NCBI GenBank assembly: GCA_003640385.1
Contig: RCAB01000048.1
Span: 1 to 64,000, forward strand
Length of the DNA: 64,000 nt
Origin: Setaria digitata
Lineage: Eukaryota; Nematoda; Chromadorea; Rhabditida; Setariidae
Direction: 5' to 3'
The notes under the pieces are model-generated. The model saw only the letters and a list, made by a program, of their open reading frames with translations. It was not told the origin of the DNA and ran no database searches. Below, piece after piece: positions 49,901 to 62,349 of this stretch (positions are counted from its first letter, which is position 1; each line of letters begins with the position of its first letter). The position numbers and the translations under genes are program-made.

Positions 49901-52900
49901 CCACTTTACTATATCCTTCCTGAAAATGTGATGAGAAGTCCTGTGAACAATTCTACTTTTCGAATAATCAACAGAAATATGGAGTATTTTTTGACGTTTT
50001 TTTATGGTATGAAAATTCTTTAAAAAAACTCCAATCTATAATACTTCTAGTTTGAGTCTAACTATTAGCCAAACTCTTCAAACCCCAATTTCCATTGTTA
50101 TTCGCTTGATATCCTATTCCTAATTTTTAAACATTCTCCTCTTAAATTCTCGTCATAACTTTGGAGAAAACTCCAGGACCTTTACATATTAAAATTAAAG
50201 AAAATCAAATTTTCGACCTAAACGGTGTATTTTTCAACAAATGATAGCAGAGTGACCAATAACACTAGACTGCAATGAAACAAATAGTCTTCACTTTATA
50301 TCCGTGATCAAAACAGAAATTTTAAATCAACAAACCATAGCTTCTTTACACAGCAGAGATCGCATCCGCTGCTCGACAATATATCTTCTATTGTTTAAAT
50401 GCACAAAATGTCGTAGGCAGTGGTAATCAACTAAAATTTTGTTCCATCAAATGAAAGTGAGTTGTTGTTGTTGTTACACATGAGAAAATATGCTATCCCT
50501 CTGATAAAACAAAAACCTTCGTTACTAAAAACATACAGGTATCCAGAACTTCCGAATTAAAATCAGGTTCAGAATAGACGTGGAAAGGAAGAAGGCGTTG
50601 AAGCACATCTGAGAGATCATGGAAAGGCGATGACACATCTGGATGTTCCACAGAATTACGTAGCGATAAGAAGTAATCGTTTATCCTGTAATTTTCGGTA
50701 AAAGAGCAAATGGTAACGCGAGGAACCAAATGCTTCTAGCTTTACTCTCGTTTTCTATAAATTTCTATATGGCTAACACAGAAAATAACGCTGAAAATTA
50801 ACTGTAAAGGAAACTGCAAACCTTCTGGTTCGTTCGGCTTTTTTCTTCGTAATACATGCAGCAGTTTCCGTAGATGATCTGAGAGTTGGGGGTGGAAATA
50901 AGGGTACAGGTGGAGGAGGTGGTTCACATGGTACCTCACGAACTACACGACGAGAAAGGTGTTGTTCAGGTTGCAGAATAACAGTTTGTGGCACAGTATT
51001 TGGCACTGTCTGGATATAATTTTCCCGTACTTGATTATGCTGCACTGACGGCTGACTGACAGTCGTCCGATAAGAGCTATATTGAGCAGTAGATACCTCA
51101 AAAACACAGTCCTTTCAATCAGCAAAATGTATAGGGATTTAACGACAGTATAAACACAAACCAACTTTTCTAATGCATGATGAGGCCAATAATAAAAATT
51201 TTTCGTACCTGCTGCACCTGACCGCTACTGCGAGCACTGAATGAGCTACTCTGCACAATTTCATGATTCGCAGTGTAATGAGTTGAGATTTGGTATGAGC
51301 TGTGATAAGCACCAGGAATCCTAGTTGGTGCTGCTTCATAATTCGTCTGTTGTTGTTGTTGCCTATGTGCTGGTTGCTGTTGATGTTTTTCGTAGCTCGT
51401 GGAAGGCTGCATCTGATGCACAACTACAGTTGTTTGTCCGCTGTTATGGTTGTTTCTATTATGGTTCCTTTGTCTGGCGTGCGATGTCAAAGTCATCGGT
51501 TTGGGATTCACCGCCGACAGCAAATCTTTGTCTCTTAAATACAAAAAAAAAAAAGTGGCTGGATTCCGTGAAATAAATATATAAAAAGCATAAAGATTAT
51601 GGAAAAATTAGATGACAACAAAAAAAAAATTACTGATTAATTTAAAATGAAAAATAACATACTTGTGTTGCTGTGCAAGGGCTTCGAAAAATATCTGTGC
51701 TCTCTTATTTTCAAGCTCCTTTATTTCAGCTGAATGATCTACATTATAAGTTGTTTGCTGGAAAAGAAAAAGAATTAACAATCAGAAAACAACTTTCATA
51801 TAAGTAAGTGGATGATGGGACAGAAAATTCAACAGAAAAATCTCTCAATGTAGCCAAAGCATACTGTACTGCATCGAAATGCAGAATAAGGTTTAGTACC
51901 TCAAAAATATTCATACCAAAACTCAAAACAAAACACTTACAAGATTCTGCAAGCGAGATATTTCTTTAGAAAGATTAGCCACCTGTTCACTGTTTTGCAC
52001 GCTTAACCTCATTTCAATTCCATGAGAAGGAGGTAAGAGCTGATTCAAGGAAGCATCTGTTGATGCTGCTGCAGCAAGCTTGTTTGCTTTTACTAGAACA
52101 GAACCCAAAGTGCCACCTTGACTGATATTCTAAAAAAAGAAAAAGACAGCTAGTCAATAAAGACAATATTGGCGATTTCTTTTTTTTTTCAAGGAAACCG
52201 ACTTATATCAGAGCACAAAGTGACAAAAACTGCAGACCTTCCTACGTCCATTTCGTGGCTGAGAATTCCGTTTTTTAGTAGCTACTGGAACAGTGGTCAC
52301 TGCCTGAACTGTCGTTTGCTAAAAAGTACAAAATACGAAGTCAATCCATCATCGCTATTAAAGCAAAATTTTATAAAGTTTAACATAAGTGCTTTATACC
52401 ACCAGCAATATCCGTCACTGTGCAATTTTTTTACAAAAAATTGTACGACTGTACTCATGACTGGCTGAAATACTTGAAAGGGAATAATGGTAAAAGCCCA
52501 GAGACCAATGCATTTAATCAACTCTCGTTTGAACTAACCGTGACTACTGTTCTCAATAAAAATACAAAAATATTTTTTTTTTATATTCCTTATAAAACTT
52601 ACAACTTGTGATCGAGAAATAGTTGGTTGGGACAACAAATGCTGCATGACAGATTGACCCTGTTGTGGAGCACCGGATGCAACACCGACTGTCAGTGGAC
52701 GGGGCACGCGGGTAGCATGCATGATTTGTTGCGGCTGCTGCTGAATCTGATGGTGCGGATGACCCTGCATCACATGCTGGGCCGCAACTGCTGTAGGTTG
52801 AGCACTGCTAACTGTTTGTCCATTCCCTACAGGATGTGCAATTAACTGTGATTGTGAAACTTGAGCCTGTGGCAAATTCTGACTGCTCCCAGTTGGTTGG

Positions 52901-55900
52901 GCTTGCGGCCGACAAAAATTTGGTACCACAGCAATAACTGTCCCTGCACTCGTTTGCACATGCTGCACTTGCGCCTGTACGAACCACTGTCCATTAACAG
53001 CCTGAACACAACCGGGAGGATGCTGCTGGGGCTGCATGACTGCTCCTGAATATGAATTATGCTGGAAATTAATGCTTTAGAAAATAAAATGTAATTAAGA
53101 TAAAGGTCTTTGAAAAGAGAATTTCCCTAAAACGAAGCTCGGACCCACATCAATGATGCAAACGGAATGCCGGATATTAATTAAATCAAAATCTTTTATT
53201 TAAAAACAGCTCTAAAAAAAAAAAAAAAAGCTAGACACTGAAAAAGAAAAAGTCCAACTTTTCTGTGACTGTAAACGAAACGCCCACTTTTTTCCCTTTG
53301 TTCGAGTTGGACAAACGATGCGAAATCTCCATTTTGATGGAGCCCTGAAACTGATGGTTGGGTAAACTGCAATTCCGCTGGTTTCGTAACTAGAAGTGGA
53401 GAGCTGGAGGGTATCGACAGAACACTCAAATCTGGATTTAACTCATATTCAACACTGGTGAGCTCTGATGACTGGACCTGTGGTGGAGGTTGTAGAATGG
53501 GCTGCGAAGGACCAGGAGGTATTGCAGGAATACGGCTATTGCTCAGAGTGATAAAAGTTTGTTGTTCTGCAGACACAGGTGACAGCTTTGGTGGAGGCTC
53601 GGATGGGTAAGGTTCGCGAGTCGGGATATGGCTTAGTGGTGAAGGGCAAGATCGCGTTGCCACGGTAAGACCAAAGTCGGTTGCTCCAGCTGCAGGAGGA
53701 CTACCGCATTTCAGCGTTTCATCTTCTAAACCCAGTTGTAGCCATTCATCTTCATAATGCCTGAAAAATATATCCTGTATACGGAAAATGAAACTTCACT
53801 TTCACACCTTAATTATTTCGATGACAAGCATAGATACTAGTTCCAAACCGGAAAACGTCAAACTTCAAACTGTTTACCAAAATCAAACCTTACTTTCATA
53901 TATTTGTCGTGCAAAAACAATAAATATTTCAAGTCGAACATGTTATGCGTACATTCCCAACACTAACAAATTATTCTAGATGTAATGTTTGTCAACAAAA
54001 ACGCATAAAATTACTAATCCAGAAGTTTCAATCTTCATTATGGGAAACTTACTCAGAAAGATCATCAAAAGGACGAAACCCGCTCGAAGACATCATATTC
54101 CTATGAGTAATGTGAGGAATCACTTTCTTCTTCACACATTTTCACTGAAGATATGGCTATTAACAACAACAATAAGTCAAATTACCCGTAGCAATTTACT
54201 GGCGCGAAAAAAAAAAAAAAAAAAAAAAAAAACTCAACAATACCAAATTTCCAGGTTATGTACGCTTCGGAAAAATGAGCCGGATTACAAAAAAAAGTAT
54301 TTTATAGCCATTTCTTTAAACACTTCAGCCTGGAATGCCTTAGGTACATCGTCATCCGTGTTACCTGATCCATCACTTGAGCATTTTCGGATCGGAAATT
54401 TATAGTAACGTGCATGAAACGAATGACTTTCATTAAAATCAAGGAGGTCAGTAAGACATCAGTTATTATTGCCAGCTGAATTTCCAAATAAAGATGACAT
54501 GTTGAATTTAACAGGCAAAGTGCTGAAAACACTTCTACAGCGCAGAAGTGAAAAAGAATTTAAAGACAAGAGTTTAGAAAATGCTCTGGATTTATGGACT
54601 TTCAACATTTTGAATCCACAGAAAAATCAGTAACGAGAATTGCGACAACCCATGGTATCGTGATAAGATTGCTTACTACTAGCCGTAATGTTATAACAGT
54701 AAGGAAAAAAAAGATGAAAAAGGATGTTCTCTTAATTCATATTCTTCCAAATAAACTTGACTAAAAAGTGTGGGAGAGGAAATAATTTGCAAATCGCCCT
54801 CTACTTTTATCGTATTTGTGTATATTTTAACTTGTCCTTTTCCTTATCCGTTTTCAGAAGTATTCAGACAATAATAGTACAAATAATGAATGCTTTATAT
54901 TATTTTAAACGAAACTCTGATATATTCTAAGGCACTTCAAAATATAGAATTCCACGTAACAAGATCTGCCACAATCATGTTTTCCGAAATCTGTACAGAA
55001 TTTGATAATTTCAAGACTTCCAGTTCTAACCAAATTCGATTAACATCTACTTTAATCTTCTCTCTTCTCTCTGCTATTGACCTCATCCTAAATCAACACG
55101 AGAATATTTGAAAACAACTGGAAGAAAGTGAAATTTTTTTTTCTGGCGTATGCAAATGGAGAATCATGAAAACCGTATTGGTAAAGGGAGACTGAAAGCT
55201 GAAAAAGCTGCTACGAAACACAAGCATAACTGAAAAATTCGGCTCCAACATAAGACAAACAAGCTTCAATGTCTCGATTTTTTAGGATTCAGAACGACGT
55301 ATAAATCGGCATTGCAACCTCCCCCAAGCTATGTTGCACGATTGTTTATAACACAGTATTTAATTAAACAATCTGATGAATACCACAACTTGAGCAACGT
55401 CCACACGTAATGAACAATGAACTAAGAATCTGGTATCTTCACAATGCACACAAACAACAGGTACTCAGGTATTTGTATTTAATAACTTTGAGAGCACGGA
55501 AGCCTCTTGCAATACCAGAAGAAAATTTTAATGTGCCATCACCACTATGTTGCAGTTTTATTTCGTATAGATTTCCTCGACACCAGGAACAAAGTCTTGA
55601 CCTTTCTACAATGATCACGTAATGTGTTAGACACAACCTGAATGTTCGTACGAAACAGATAAGATGAAGATGTACAAGAGCTAATAATAAGTAGTAACTG
55701 TGGGCAATCAAGCCACGCAACAGCAATGCTTGCCCTGTTAAAGAGTGGCAAGGGGAGTACATACCAGAAATATCAAATTCGCTGAGCCAATTGAAAGGGT
55801 ACAAAGGGACGCAGACTAACCTGGAACCCAGATCGGTCACCAACGGAATGTGACAACAGTAACTTTAACAGAGATGAAGACAAGCCTAGGTCATCGTCGT

Positions 55901-56000
55901 CACAGTCTAACACTTCTTTAATTAATCGAAATTTAACATCCATACGACGCAACGCACTCGTGACGCGTATCGAGACACATTTTGGCATGTCGCCAAACAA
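46935..56000 (-). CDS. BICRA: BICRA/GLTSCR1-like subunit of the ncBAF chromatin remodeller
   Basis: GLTSCR1-family proteins define the non-canonical BAF (SWI/SNF) complex together with BRD9. Sixteen exons: 56000-55828, 53760-about 53300, 53061-52603, 52318-52238, 52129-51941, 51757-51663, 51533-51209, 51096-50822, 50685-50537, 50430-50336, 49919-49814, 49723-49383, 49232-48855, 48742-48536, 48121-47791 and 47254-46935; roughly 1,320 residues. The diagnostic GLTSCR1 domain covers exons 8 to 11: RTRRINDYFLSLRNSVEHPD, DLSDVLQRLLPFHVYSEPDF, YIVEQRMRSLL and DECLLLSLDAEHERRL. The N-terminal half is Gln/Pro-rich; the C-terminal half has acidic serine patches, a lysine run and VPKLKIRLGRN, then ADSVISRLNDW, both matching the vertebrate C-terminus. 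Uncertain points are the start (56000, 55988 or ATG at 55943 giving MDVKFRLIKEVLDCDDDD), the exon 2 donor and the acceptors of exons 8 and 15. Confidence 0.84.
47898..47969 (-). repeat. 36-bp tandem duplication within the BICRA coding sequence
   Basis: Two adjacent 36-bp units encode RTTGVEHSRKMT and RTTGVEHNRKMT. The units differ at only a few positions and keep the frame, indicating a recent in-frame duplication in exon 15. Confidence 0.93.
54207..54232. repeat. Poly-A tract in BICRA intron 1
   Basis: About 26 consecutive A on the plus strand within the 2-kb first intron of the BICRA gene. Confidence 0.95.
54301..54633 (+). other. Unassigned plus-strand open segments inside BICRA intron 1
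   Basis: Two plus-strand segments in the same frame look protein-like. One (54301-54405) includes TSAWNALGTSSSVLPDPSLE and follows an acceptor-like TTTTATAG. The other (54427-54633) includes DMLNLTGKVLKTLLQRRSEK and ends LENALDLWTFNILNPQKNQ before a stop. Four in-frame stops lie in the 20-nt gap between them. I recognise no family. It could be a degraded or nested gene, or chance. Confidence 0.2.
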
Positions 56001-57533
56001 CTAACTTCACCTATTCATTGCCACTCTGTCCACTGCGTTTAAATTTCATGTAAATTTTGTGTGTTGCAGCGCTGCGTCAGGTTACGTGTAACGACACCAC
56101 GTCAGCAATTAATTAACAACATCGTAAAGTAAAGTACGTCCAGTAAATCAATATCCATTTTGAAGGTTAGCACTGCGACGGGATACCAGATTTGATGGGG
56201 GAGCTAACTCCCTTTTCCATTAGAATTTGAATTGGAATCTTTTGAACGGAATGCCAGTTAAATGAAAAAAAAAAGTCTTTCACACAGCCTAAGTAAGCAT
56301 CCATATGTTACGCTAAAGGAACAAAGGGTACGTCACAATCATGAAACAGCACAAGTGAAGAATGTTATAACCTTAAAATGGTGCTGTATATGCGTGGCCA
56401 ATATTTTGGAATAGTTATCGAAAGTAGCTCAGTAGTAGGGTACCTTTCAACGCCTTCCGTACCAGCATGAAAATTTTCTTGATGGTAAATCTGAGAGTTA
56501 CAGCATGCTGACTTGGCAGTCTTTTGCACTTTTCTCCAAATGCAGCCAATGTTAGTAAGGTCAAATTCCCTGTGGTTATGGAACTCGACTTCTTTTAAAT
56601 TGAGGATTTCCAATATTGTGTCAATCAAAAACTATTCAAATACTTTAAGCCAACCCAATAAGATCCCTCCCGCGGTAGTACAACTGAAAAAAAAAAAAAA
56701 AAAAAAAGGTGAAAAACACCTTATACAAGTCGGAAAGTCCTCAGGTCTTGAATAAGCTAATCTGCACAACCGCTGAGTTGCGAATATCTCCTACAGCTGA
56801 AATGTCAAAAACGGAAGTCGAACAGCAGTATCAACCTGTCTCGCATAATACCACACCTTAGGTTAGTGCTAGGGATGTCTTCCGTAAAGCATTAAACCTT
56901 CCACCTAGAAGTCTTACACTATCAAATAAAAAAAGAAAGAAAACCACTGTAAAGCTCCCATAACCTAAATTTACTGTACAGGATAACAGGCGCCAAAAAA
57001 GTATCCATTTCGAATGTGCTTCCAGGAATGGAACAGCTCTCCAATAAGTAACAGAAATATAGAAGGATGAAGGCAATACATGTTACGAATCGTCCTGACC
57101 AAAAATATTCTGTCTGAACAGTCATATTATTTTCCTGCAATCCTTTTTTATTTTTCACCTTTTTCATGGTGCTAATGTTCACAAAATGACCTTTTTATAC
57201 ATGGAAAGAAAAAAAAGACATCTGCACTTCACATAATTTTTATAAGTACACCTTACGTGATAAAATAGCACGAAACATTCAGTAGCAGAATACATAATTC
57301 TGAACCTTATTCTATCCGTTACGGATTGCGAAGACGAAATACGAAAGGATTACAGCTAACAAAATATTTGTGTACAACATAAATTAGAAATAACATACAA
57401 GTTAAATGAAAAATTCCGTTGGAAGAAATTTGAAAACATGAAAGGGAAATGTATCGAGCAGTTTATTTCTAAAGAAAAAAATTATTTCTGATAATAATAA
57501 TCTGAGGAAGTGAAATGCAGGAAAATCAGTCTC
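56001..57533. other. Spacer between CRK stop and BICRA start
   Basis: No similarity to known proteins in either strand. It contains a 21-nt poly-A run at 56687-56707 and should hold the CRK 3' UTR and BICRA promoter. The CRK stop and nearest candidate BICRA start are about 1.5 kb apart on the same strand. Confidence 0.45.
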
Positions 57534-59249
57534 CTATACGGGAGTTGGTGTTGCCGCTGCATCTGTATCGCTTACAAATTCCACATACGTAAATGGGAAA
57601 GTACCTTTCTTACCGTTCAGGATTCCTTCGCAGATCCCGGACGGATGTAGTTTAGTTACTTTCAGCAAATCACCTTTCTGCAATTTTGATAAATTGGATT
57701 TAAGCTCTAGGTTCTGTTGAAAATTTAAGCTTTTAAATTAAGCACGGACAATGAATTATAGCACTACTGCATATAATTAAGCTTTACCCAGTCAAATTTC
57801 TGATTAGGCTGTCAACTTCAGATAAAGGAAAGAGGAAAGAACCTTGAGACGTAATGCTTCTGTATCATACACATTTGGTCGTCTGTCTAGAATTACACGT
57901 GCCAGTGTTGGCATATGTGGCTGCAACGAAAACTTTGAATTTCATTCGAGCCATGTTCATGTTCAAATCAGTCTTAAACATCAACGATGGTAATTTGGAA
58001 ATTAAAAAAAGAAAAACAGAAAAATGGTAGCTCCAAATAAATTTTCCCTACCGTTTCAGAAAACTGCACAGTATTGAGCATATCATCATTCATGTCACTA
58101 AGAACAGATGCACCACTCAGACGATTTTCCGACGACACTGAAGATTCAGGACTATCCCTCTGCAGTACAACTTCATCAAATTGCGCCTGAATCATGCCAC
58201 AGTAAAACGATCTCACTACAAGCAAGATGAAAGCTAAAGATGTAGGTAAGAATTAATAAAATGTTTGATCTGCGTGTGAGGACGGTACTGGAAGTCTCAC
58301 CAGGTAATTTCCAGGCACGAGACCAACATTACCCAAAGCATTACGAGCTTCCCACCAATCTTCTTGTGGTTTTTCAATTATATCAAGAATTTCATTTTTC
58401 TCAAATGAAAGATCCGTTGGCTCCTGCCCTTCAAAAGAGTACAAAGCAATCACCTGAAATCATTGTACGTATGAGGTCATACAGTTTTGCCCAGTTACTA
58501 CATATCAATATTCCTTTACTACAGTCCCACAACAAAAGTTTATAATAAAAGAGAATGAAAAAGAAAAAAACTATGATGAATAATTAACTCTTCACCATCA
58601 AATAAAACAACTGAAGCTTTTTCGACAACAAAAATAATGAGAAAAATAAAAGGATTAATAAGAAAAAAAAGATAGGAAACAGCATACCCTATTAATTGCA
58701 GCCTTCCGAAGTGGGCACACTAAACTTACATTCGCCAAAATCCTCATTTTGAAATGATTCAGCAAAGCAGGGATATCAACAAAATATTGATCAGCTATCT
58801 GCAGTGCCAGTAACAAACTGCTATACTTTGAAATTTTCGAGAACATGAAAATTACTTTAGTGAGCAGAAGGATTCAATTGTTCGAATCAACTGTATACTT
58901 ACTTTCACATTTGTTTTCCCATTATCCGTTTCAACTGGCTCAATGAGGTAATGGCGAACCTGTTGATCACCAGAGAGTTCTTCTCTAGAACAAGTGAAGT
59001 CTAAAGACAAAATTCCGATAAGCGAGTGTAAAATAATGAAACTGGAGATGAACCGTACCAGGCCATGTAAATGTGTTATTACCTGACACTTAAGGCATAG
59101 CTTCCAGGAGTTGTAGAATCTCGAATAAGGAATGTGCCGAGGTCTGAATCAGGTTGGCACAGTAACCGTGTAGCCTCCTCCCGGTCAACGTGGAAATAAA
59201 AATTTCTCCACGAGTAGGGATCGAACGACGAAGATGACGACTCTCTCAT
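57534..59249 (-). CDS. CRK (ced-2): CRK-family SH2-SH3-SH3 adaptor (CED-2 orthologue)
   Basis: Adaptor that recruits DOCK180/ELMO to activate Rac during engulfment of dying cells and cell migration. Exons: 59249-59083, 58984-58903, 58798-58730, 58453-58301, 58186-58052, 57920-57843 and 57677-57534; 275 residues, close to C. elegans CED-2. The SH2 domain starts near residue 12 (YSWRNFYFHVDREEATRLL) and has the phosphotyrosine-binding FLIRDSTT, then HYLIEPVE and ALLNHFKMR. The first SH3 is VIALYSFEGQEPTDLSFEKN with DWWEARN and GLVPGNYL. A serine-rich linker follows (DSPESSVSSENRLSGASVLS). The second SH3 is partial but clear, KKGDLLKVTKLHPSGICEG to GTFPFTYVEFV. There is no obvious YxxP negative-regulatory tyrosine in the linker. 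The gene is divergent from the SET gene by 147 bp. Confidence 0.95.
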
Positions 59250-59396
59250 TCTTCGATCCTCAGCCGCCGTCCTTTTTCAATCTTTTCACCGACATCAATT
59301 AACGGCCCATTCCCTTTTGATGATGGAAACATTATGCAAATTGGTGAAAATGTGGAGGATGATTTAAGTTCTCTCGTTTTTTGAAGTTTCAGTGTG
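59250..59396. promoter_or_regulatory. Compact bidirectional start region of CRK and the SET gene
   Basis: Only 147 bp separate the CRK ATG (minus) from the SET ATG (plus). A TTTCAG at 59387-59392 ends four nucleotides before the SET ATG and probably accepts a spliced leader, so the true SET promoter may overlap the CRK promoter or lie further left. Confidence 0.5.
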
Positions 59397-60693
59397 ATGG
59401 AGTATATTCCCATAGAAAATTTGGAGTGTGGGCCAGGTGGCAATTCAACGAATTTCGAGACGGAATACGAAGGATGTAGTTGTGTGGGACCATGTACAGC
59501 AAGTAGCGGTTGCACGTGTCTACTCTACAACCAGGCAGATTTCATTCACAAATTTCCACAACATTACTTTCCTGTAGTTATTGCTGTAATAATATTCTAT
59601 TCTTTATGATCTTTATTCTCAAAATGTAGTTATTTATCCACTTTTAGAAATAATTGCAGTTTAATATTTCAGTACGTTTCAGAAAATGCGACAGTTGTTC
59701 CCATCTGCAGCTTTGTTTGTTGTGCCGAAAAAGAAGTAGGGGCTGACTTGTGATCCCACATTTTGTCCAATAATCACACCGACTTGTTCAAGTAATTTAT
59801 TGGGAGGTTTTCAGGATATATTCAGTGATCAAAATTCTATCAAGAATGTTATCAACACATTGCCAGTTCTGGAATGTTCTGCTATGTGTGCTTGCTCGTA
59901 CTTTCCAAATAATTGCGAAAACAGATGTGTTCAGTTGGGCACTTCACTCCCTCTTGAGGCTAGCCCTTCTTCATGAACTCAAGAAAATCTGAGTCATACT
60001 CCGATTACTGTGTTCTCTATTTTAGAACAAAATTTCACTCGATTTTAGGTTTTTGATACTGGTGAAAAAGGTTATGGTTTACAATGCAGAGAGGAGATCA
60101 AAAAAGGTCGTTTTGTCATTGAATATATTGGAGAAGTAATTGGACCTGAAGAAGTGAAGAAACGCCAGTCCGATAGAAATTATGTTCTCACAGTTAACGA
60201 GATTTTCCGGGGTGCTGAACTGCTTTTTTATGAACTCACACAATGATTTCTCTCCAAAACTTTCGATTTATAAATTTGTTCTTCTCCGTCATTGTCTTTT
60301 GATGCCCTTTAATTTTCTTGCCTTTTCCATTAGTCTGTTCTCCTCGATCTTCATTCGTCAAATAGGAAACTTTAGCAGCAATTTCATGTTGTATAGTAAA
60401 ACTAGTTTTACCGTTTATTGTATTTAGATCACACTGAAGTAACTTATATCGACCCATCGATACGTGGAAATCAGTCACGCTTTATAAATCACAGTTGCGA
60501 TCCTAACTTGGTTATGGTCCTCGTAAGATACGGTACTCCGCAGATACACGTTGGCCTGTTTGCACTTCGCGATATTTCTGCTTATGAAGAACTCACATAT
60601 GATTATGGTATCAATACCTCTGAATTTTGTACGAAGAAATGTTTATGTGGTAGTACAGATTGCCGACTGTTTCTTCCAGCTTCTGTTTCGTAA
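59397..60693 (+). CDS. SETMAR-like histone H3K9-type methyltransferase
   Basis: Minimal pre-SET/SET/post-SET lysine methyltransferase using S-adenosylmethionine, closest in layout to the SET part of SETMAR and to small nematode SET proteins; no transposase part is present. Exons: 59397-59534 (or to 59573), 59815-59958, 60049-60211 and 60428-60693; about 236 residues. The pre-SET zinc cluster reads GCSCVGPCTASSGCTC and then LECSAMCACSYFPNNCENRC. SET motifs: EKGYGLQCREEIKKGRFVIE, the catalytic NHSCDPN and the ELTYDYG loop. The post-SET zinc motif is CLCGSTDC. The intron after exon 2 begins GC (GAG then GCTAGC); the inferred junction gives 11 residues between NRC and VFDTG, as in SETMAR. Exon 1 has two in-phase ends, CAG|GCAGAT (a second GC donor) or CCT|GTAGTT. 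The target residue is inferred from the family. Confidence 0.87.
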
Positions 60694-62349
60694 GATATCG
60701 GCTCTCCTTCTCTATCCTTGCATCTTCAGTTTTTTGCAAAATTCATCAATTTTCATTTAGTGTCAATTATTGTAGTAAATTAGAATGTAATTAGGAGTTA
60801 GCTTCAATTTGATTATGCGTGCATTATAATTATTCAGAGGAGTGGGGAGTATCCTTTTTTCACACAGTGAAGAGTAAGTTTAGAAAGATGATTCATTTCA
60901 GAATTAGAAGTTGGAAAGAAGTGAAAGAAAAAATTCATCTGATAATCAAAAAAGAAAAATGAATTAAGAAAGAAACTTATTCCCTCATACCCACTTCTCC
61001 TTCACACCATTTGATAACTAAGCAATTAAAGGATACGCAACTGGTGAAATTTAAATTTCTGATCGTATGAGTTTCGAAGTTATGCACTGATTATATTGCA
61101 GTTATACCAAATATTCCCATTTGCATTTTTTGTGGAGATGAGTGATTTTTCAGTTCATTTTGGGGATTTAGAAAATAAAGATTTTTTGAAACAAAAAAAA
61201 AAATCACGTAATTGATCAAATTCGCATTTCTGGAAAACTAAAGTTTGTACATATGTTTTTAAGGACGTAATGCCCTTCGTCATATTTACGAATTGCTAAG
61301 TCATGCGGTTAAATTTATGATTTTGCGAATGCGGGATTTGTGGTTTTACGAATAGAGGAGTGAATTTCTTAAGAGCTAAAATTTGAGTTCTGCGGAATCT
61401 ATGTTTATTGGATTCTTTATGTAAGCTTTCGAATTCGAAAACTCGTATATTGAAGTAAAATCTACGAACTCGCCATATCATTACAAATGTCATCATTGTT
61501 CAAAATCAAATCATATTGCCCTTGCTTTCTCTCTTTCATAAAAAGAGAAATAGAGCAGCAACCAGTTAAAAGGGACTTGAACACTTATGAAATGTATTGT
61601 AGCTTATAATCAAGTGTACCGGGAAGTTTTTGTGCTCAGAGACATATATATGGAATTTGAATAGGCGACAAATTACCGGCACATGGAACTGTAACAGTGG
61701 TAAGCAATTTTAATGATGAGTTAGAATGTGCTTACAACAAGGGATTTTTCAGCTGAAAAACAACCTTGTTAATTTTTATGATGCATATAGAATGAGGTGT
61801 ATGGTTGGGAACCTCATTTAACGTCATAAAAAGAAATGCGAAAAATGTGTTAATTAGCGCAAATGTGGGACGGCGATTGTTTAGTGGAAAATTATAGTTC
61901 CTACTTATTTTTCGACAACTAACAGGGTTGCAAATAATGATGATATCAGCTTGATTACTCCTAACCACCAGAATTAAGCTTTATGGAAATTACTCTATAT
62001 AAATGTTACGGCAGAGCCGTATTACAAACTGTTTGCAGTGTAGCACCCTTTCCAATTGGTCCTTCCTTTGATTTTATTCATTGGTTTGCACAATTTTTCA
62101 AATAACAGTTTTGAATACTCACCGAGCATAAAGTTTTTTAAAAGTCCTTTCTCGAAAATTGCAGAAAGCTAGTACCACGGCAGGACTTTTATGTAGTGCC
62201 GTTTTGTAATTTAAAATAAAATTGGAATTTTTAGACGCTTTTTTGGATTGTCATAATATAAGGAACTAGAATTCCAAATGTAATGTAAAAGGAATAATTC
62301 CAGTTACTCAGATAATTCTGCAGAAGTATCAGCCGGAAAGGAAATCTTG
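60694..62349. other. Intergenic between SET and EF-hand genes
   Basis: No supported ORF; open frames at 61296-61496 (-) and 61732-61968 (-) are AT-rich and unlike known proteins. The end nearest 62350 should contain the EF-hand gene promoter. Confidence 0.45.

Noticed and set aside
55439..55843. A 134-codon minus-strand protein downstream of BICRA exon 1
   Set aside because: It lies in BICRA intron 1, is Cys/Leu-rich without any recognisable domain, and begins in a different frame over the exon.
59397..60693. SETMAR-type fusion to a mariner transposase
   Set aside because: The protein ends after the post-SET motif, and no transposase-like sequence or terminal inverted repeats were seen downstream.
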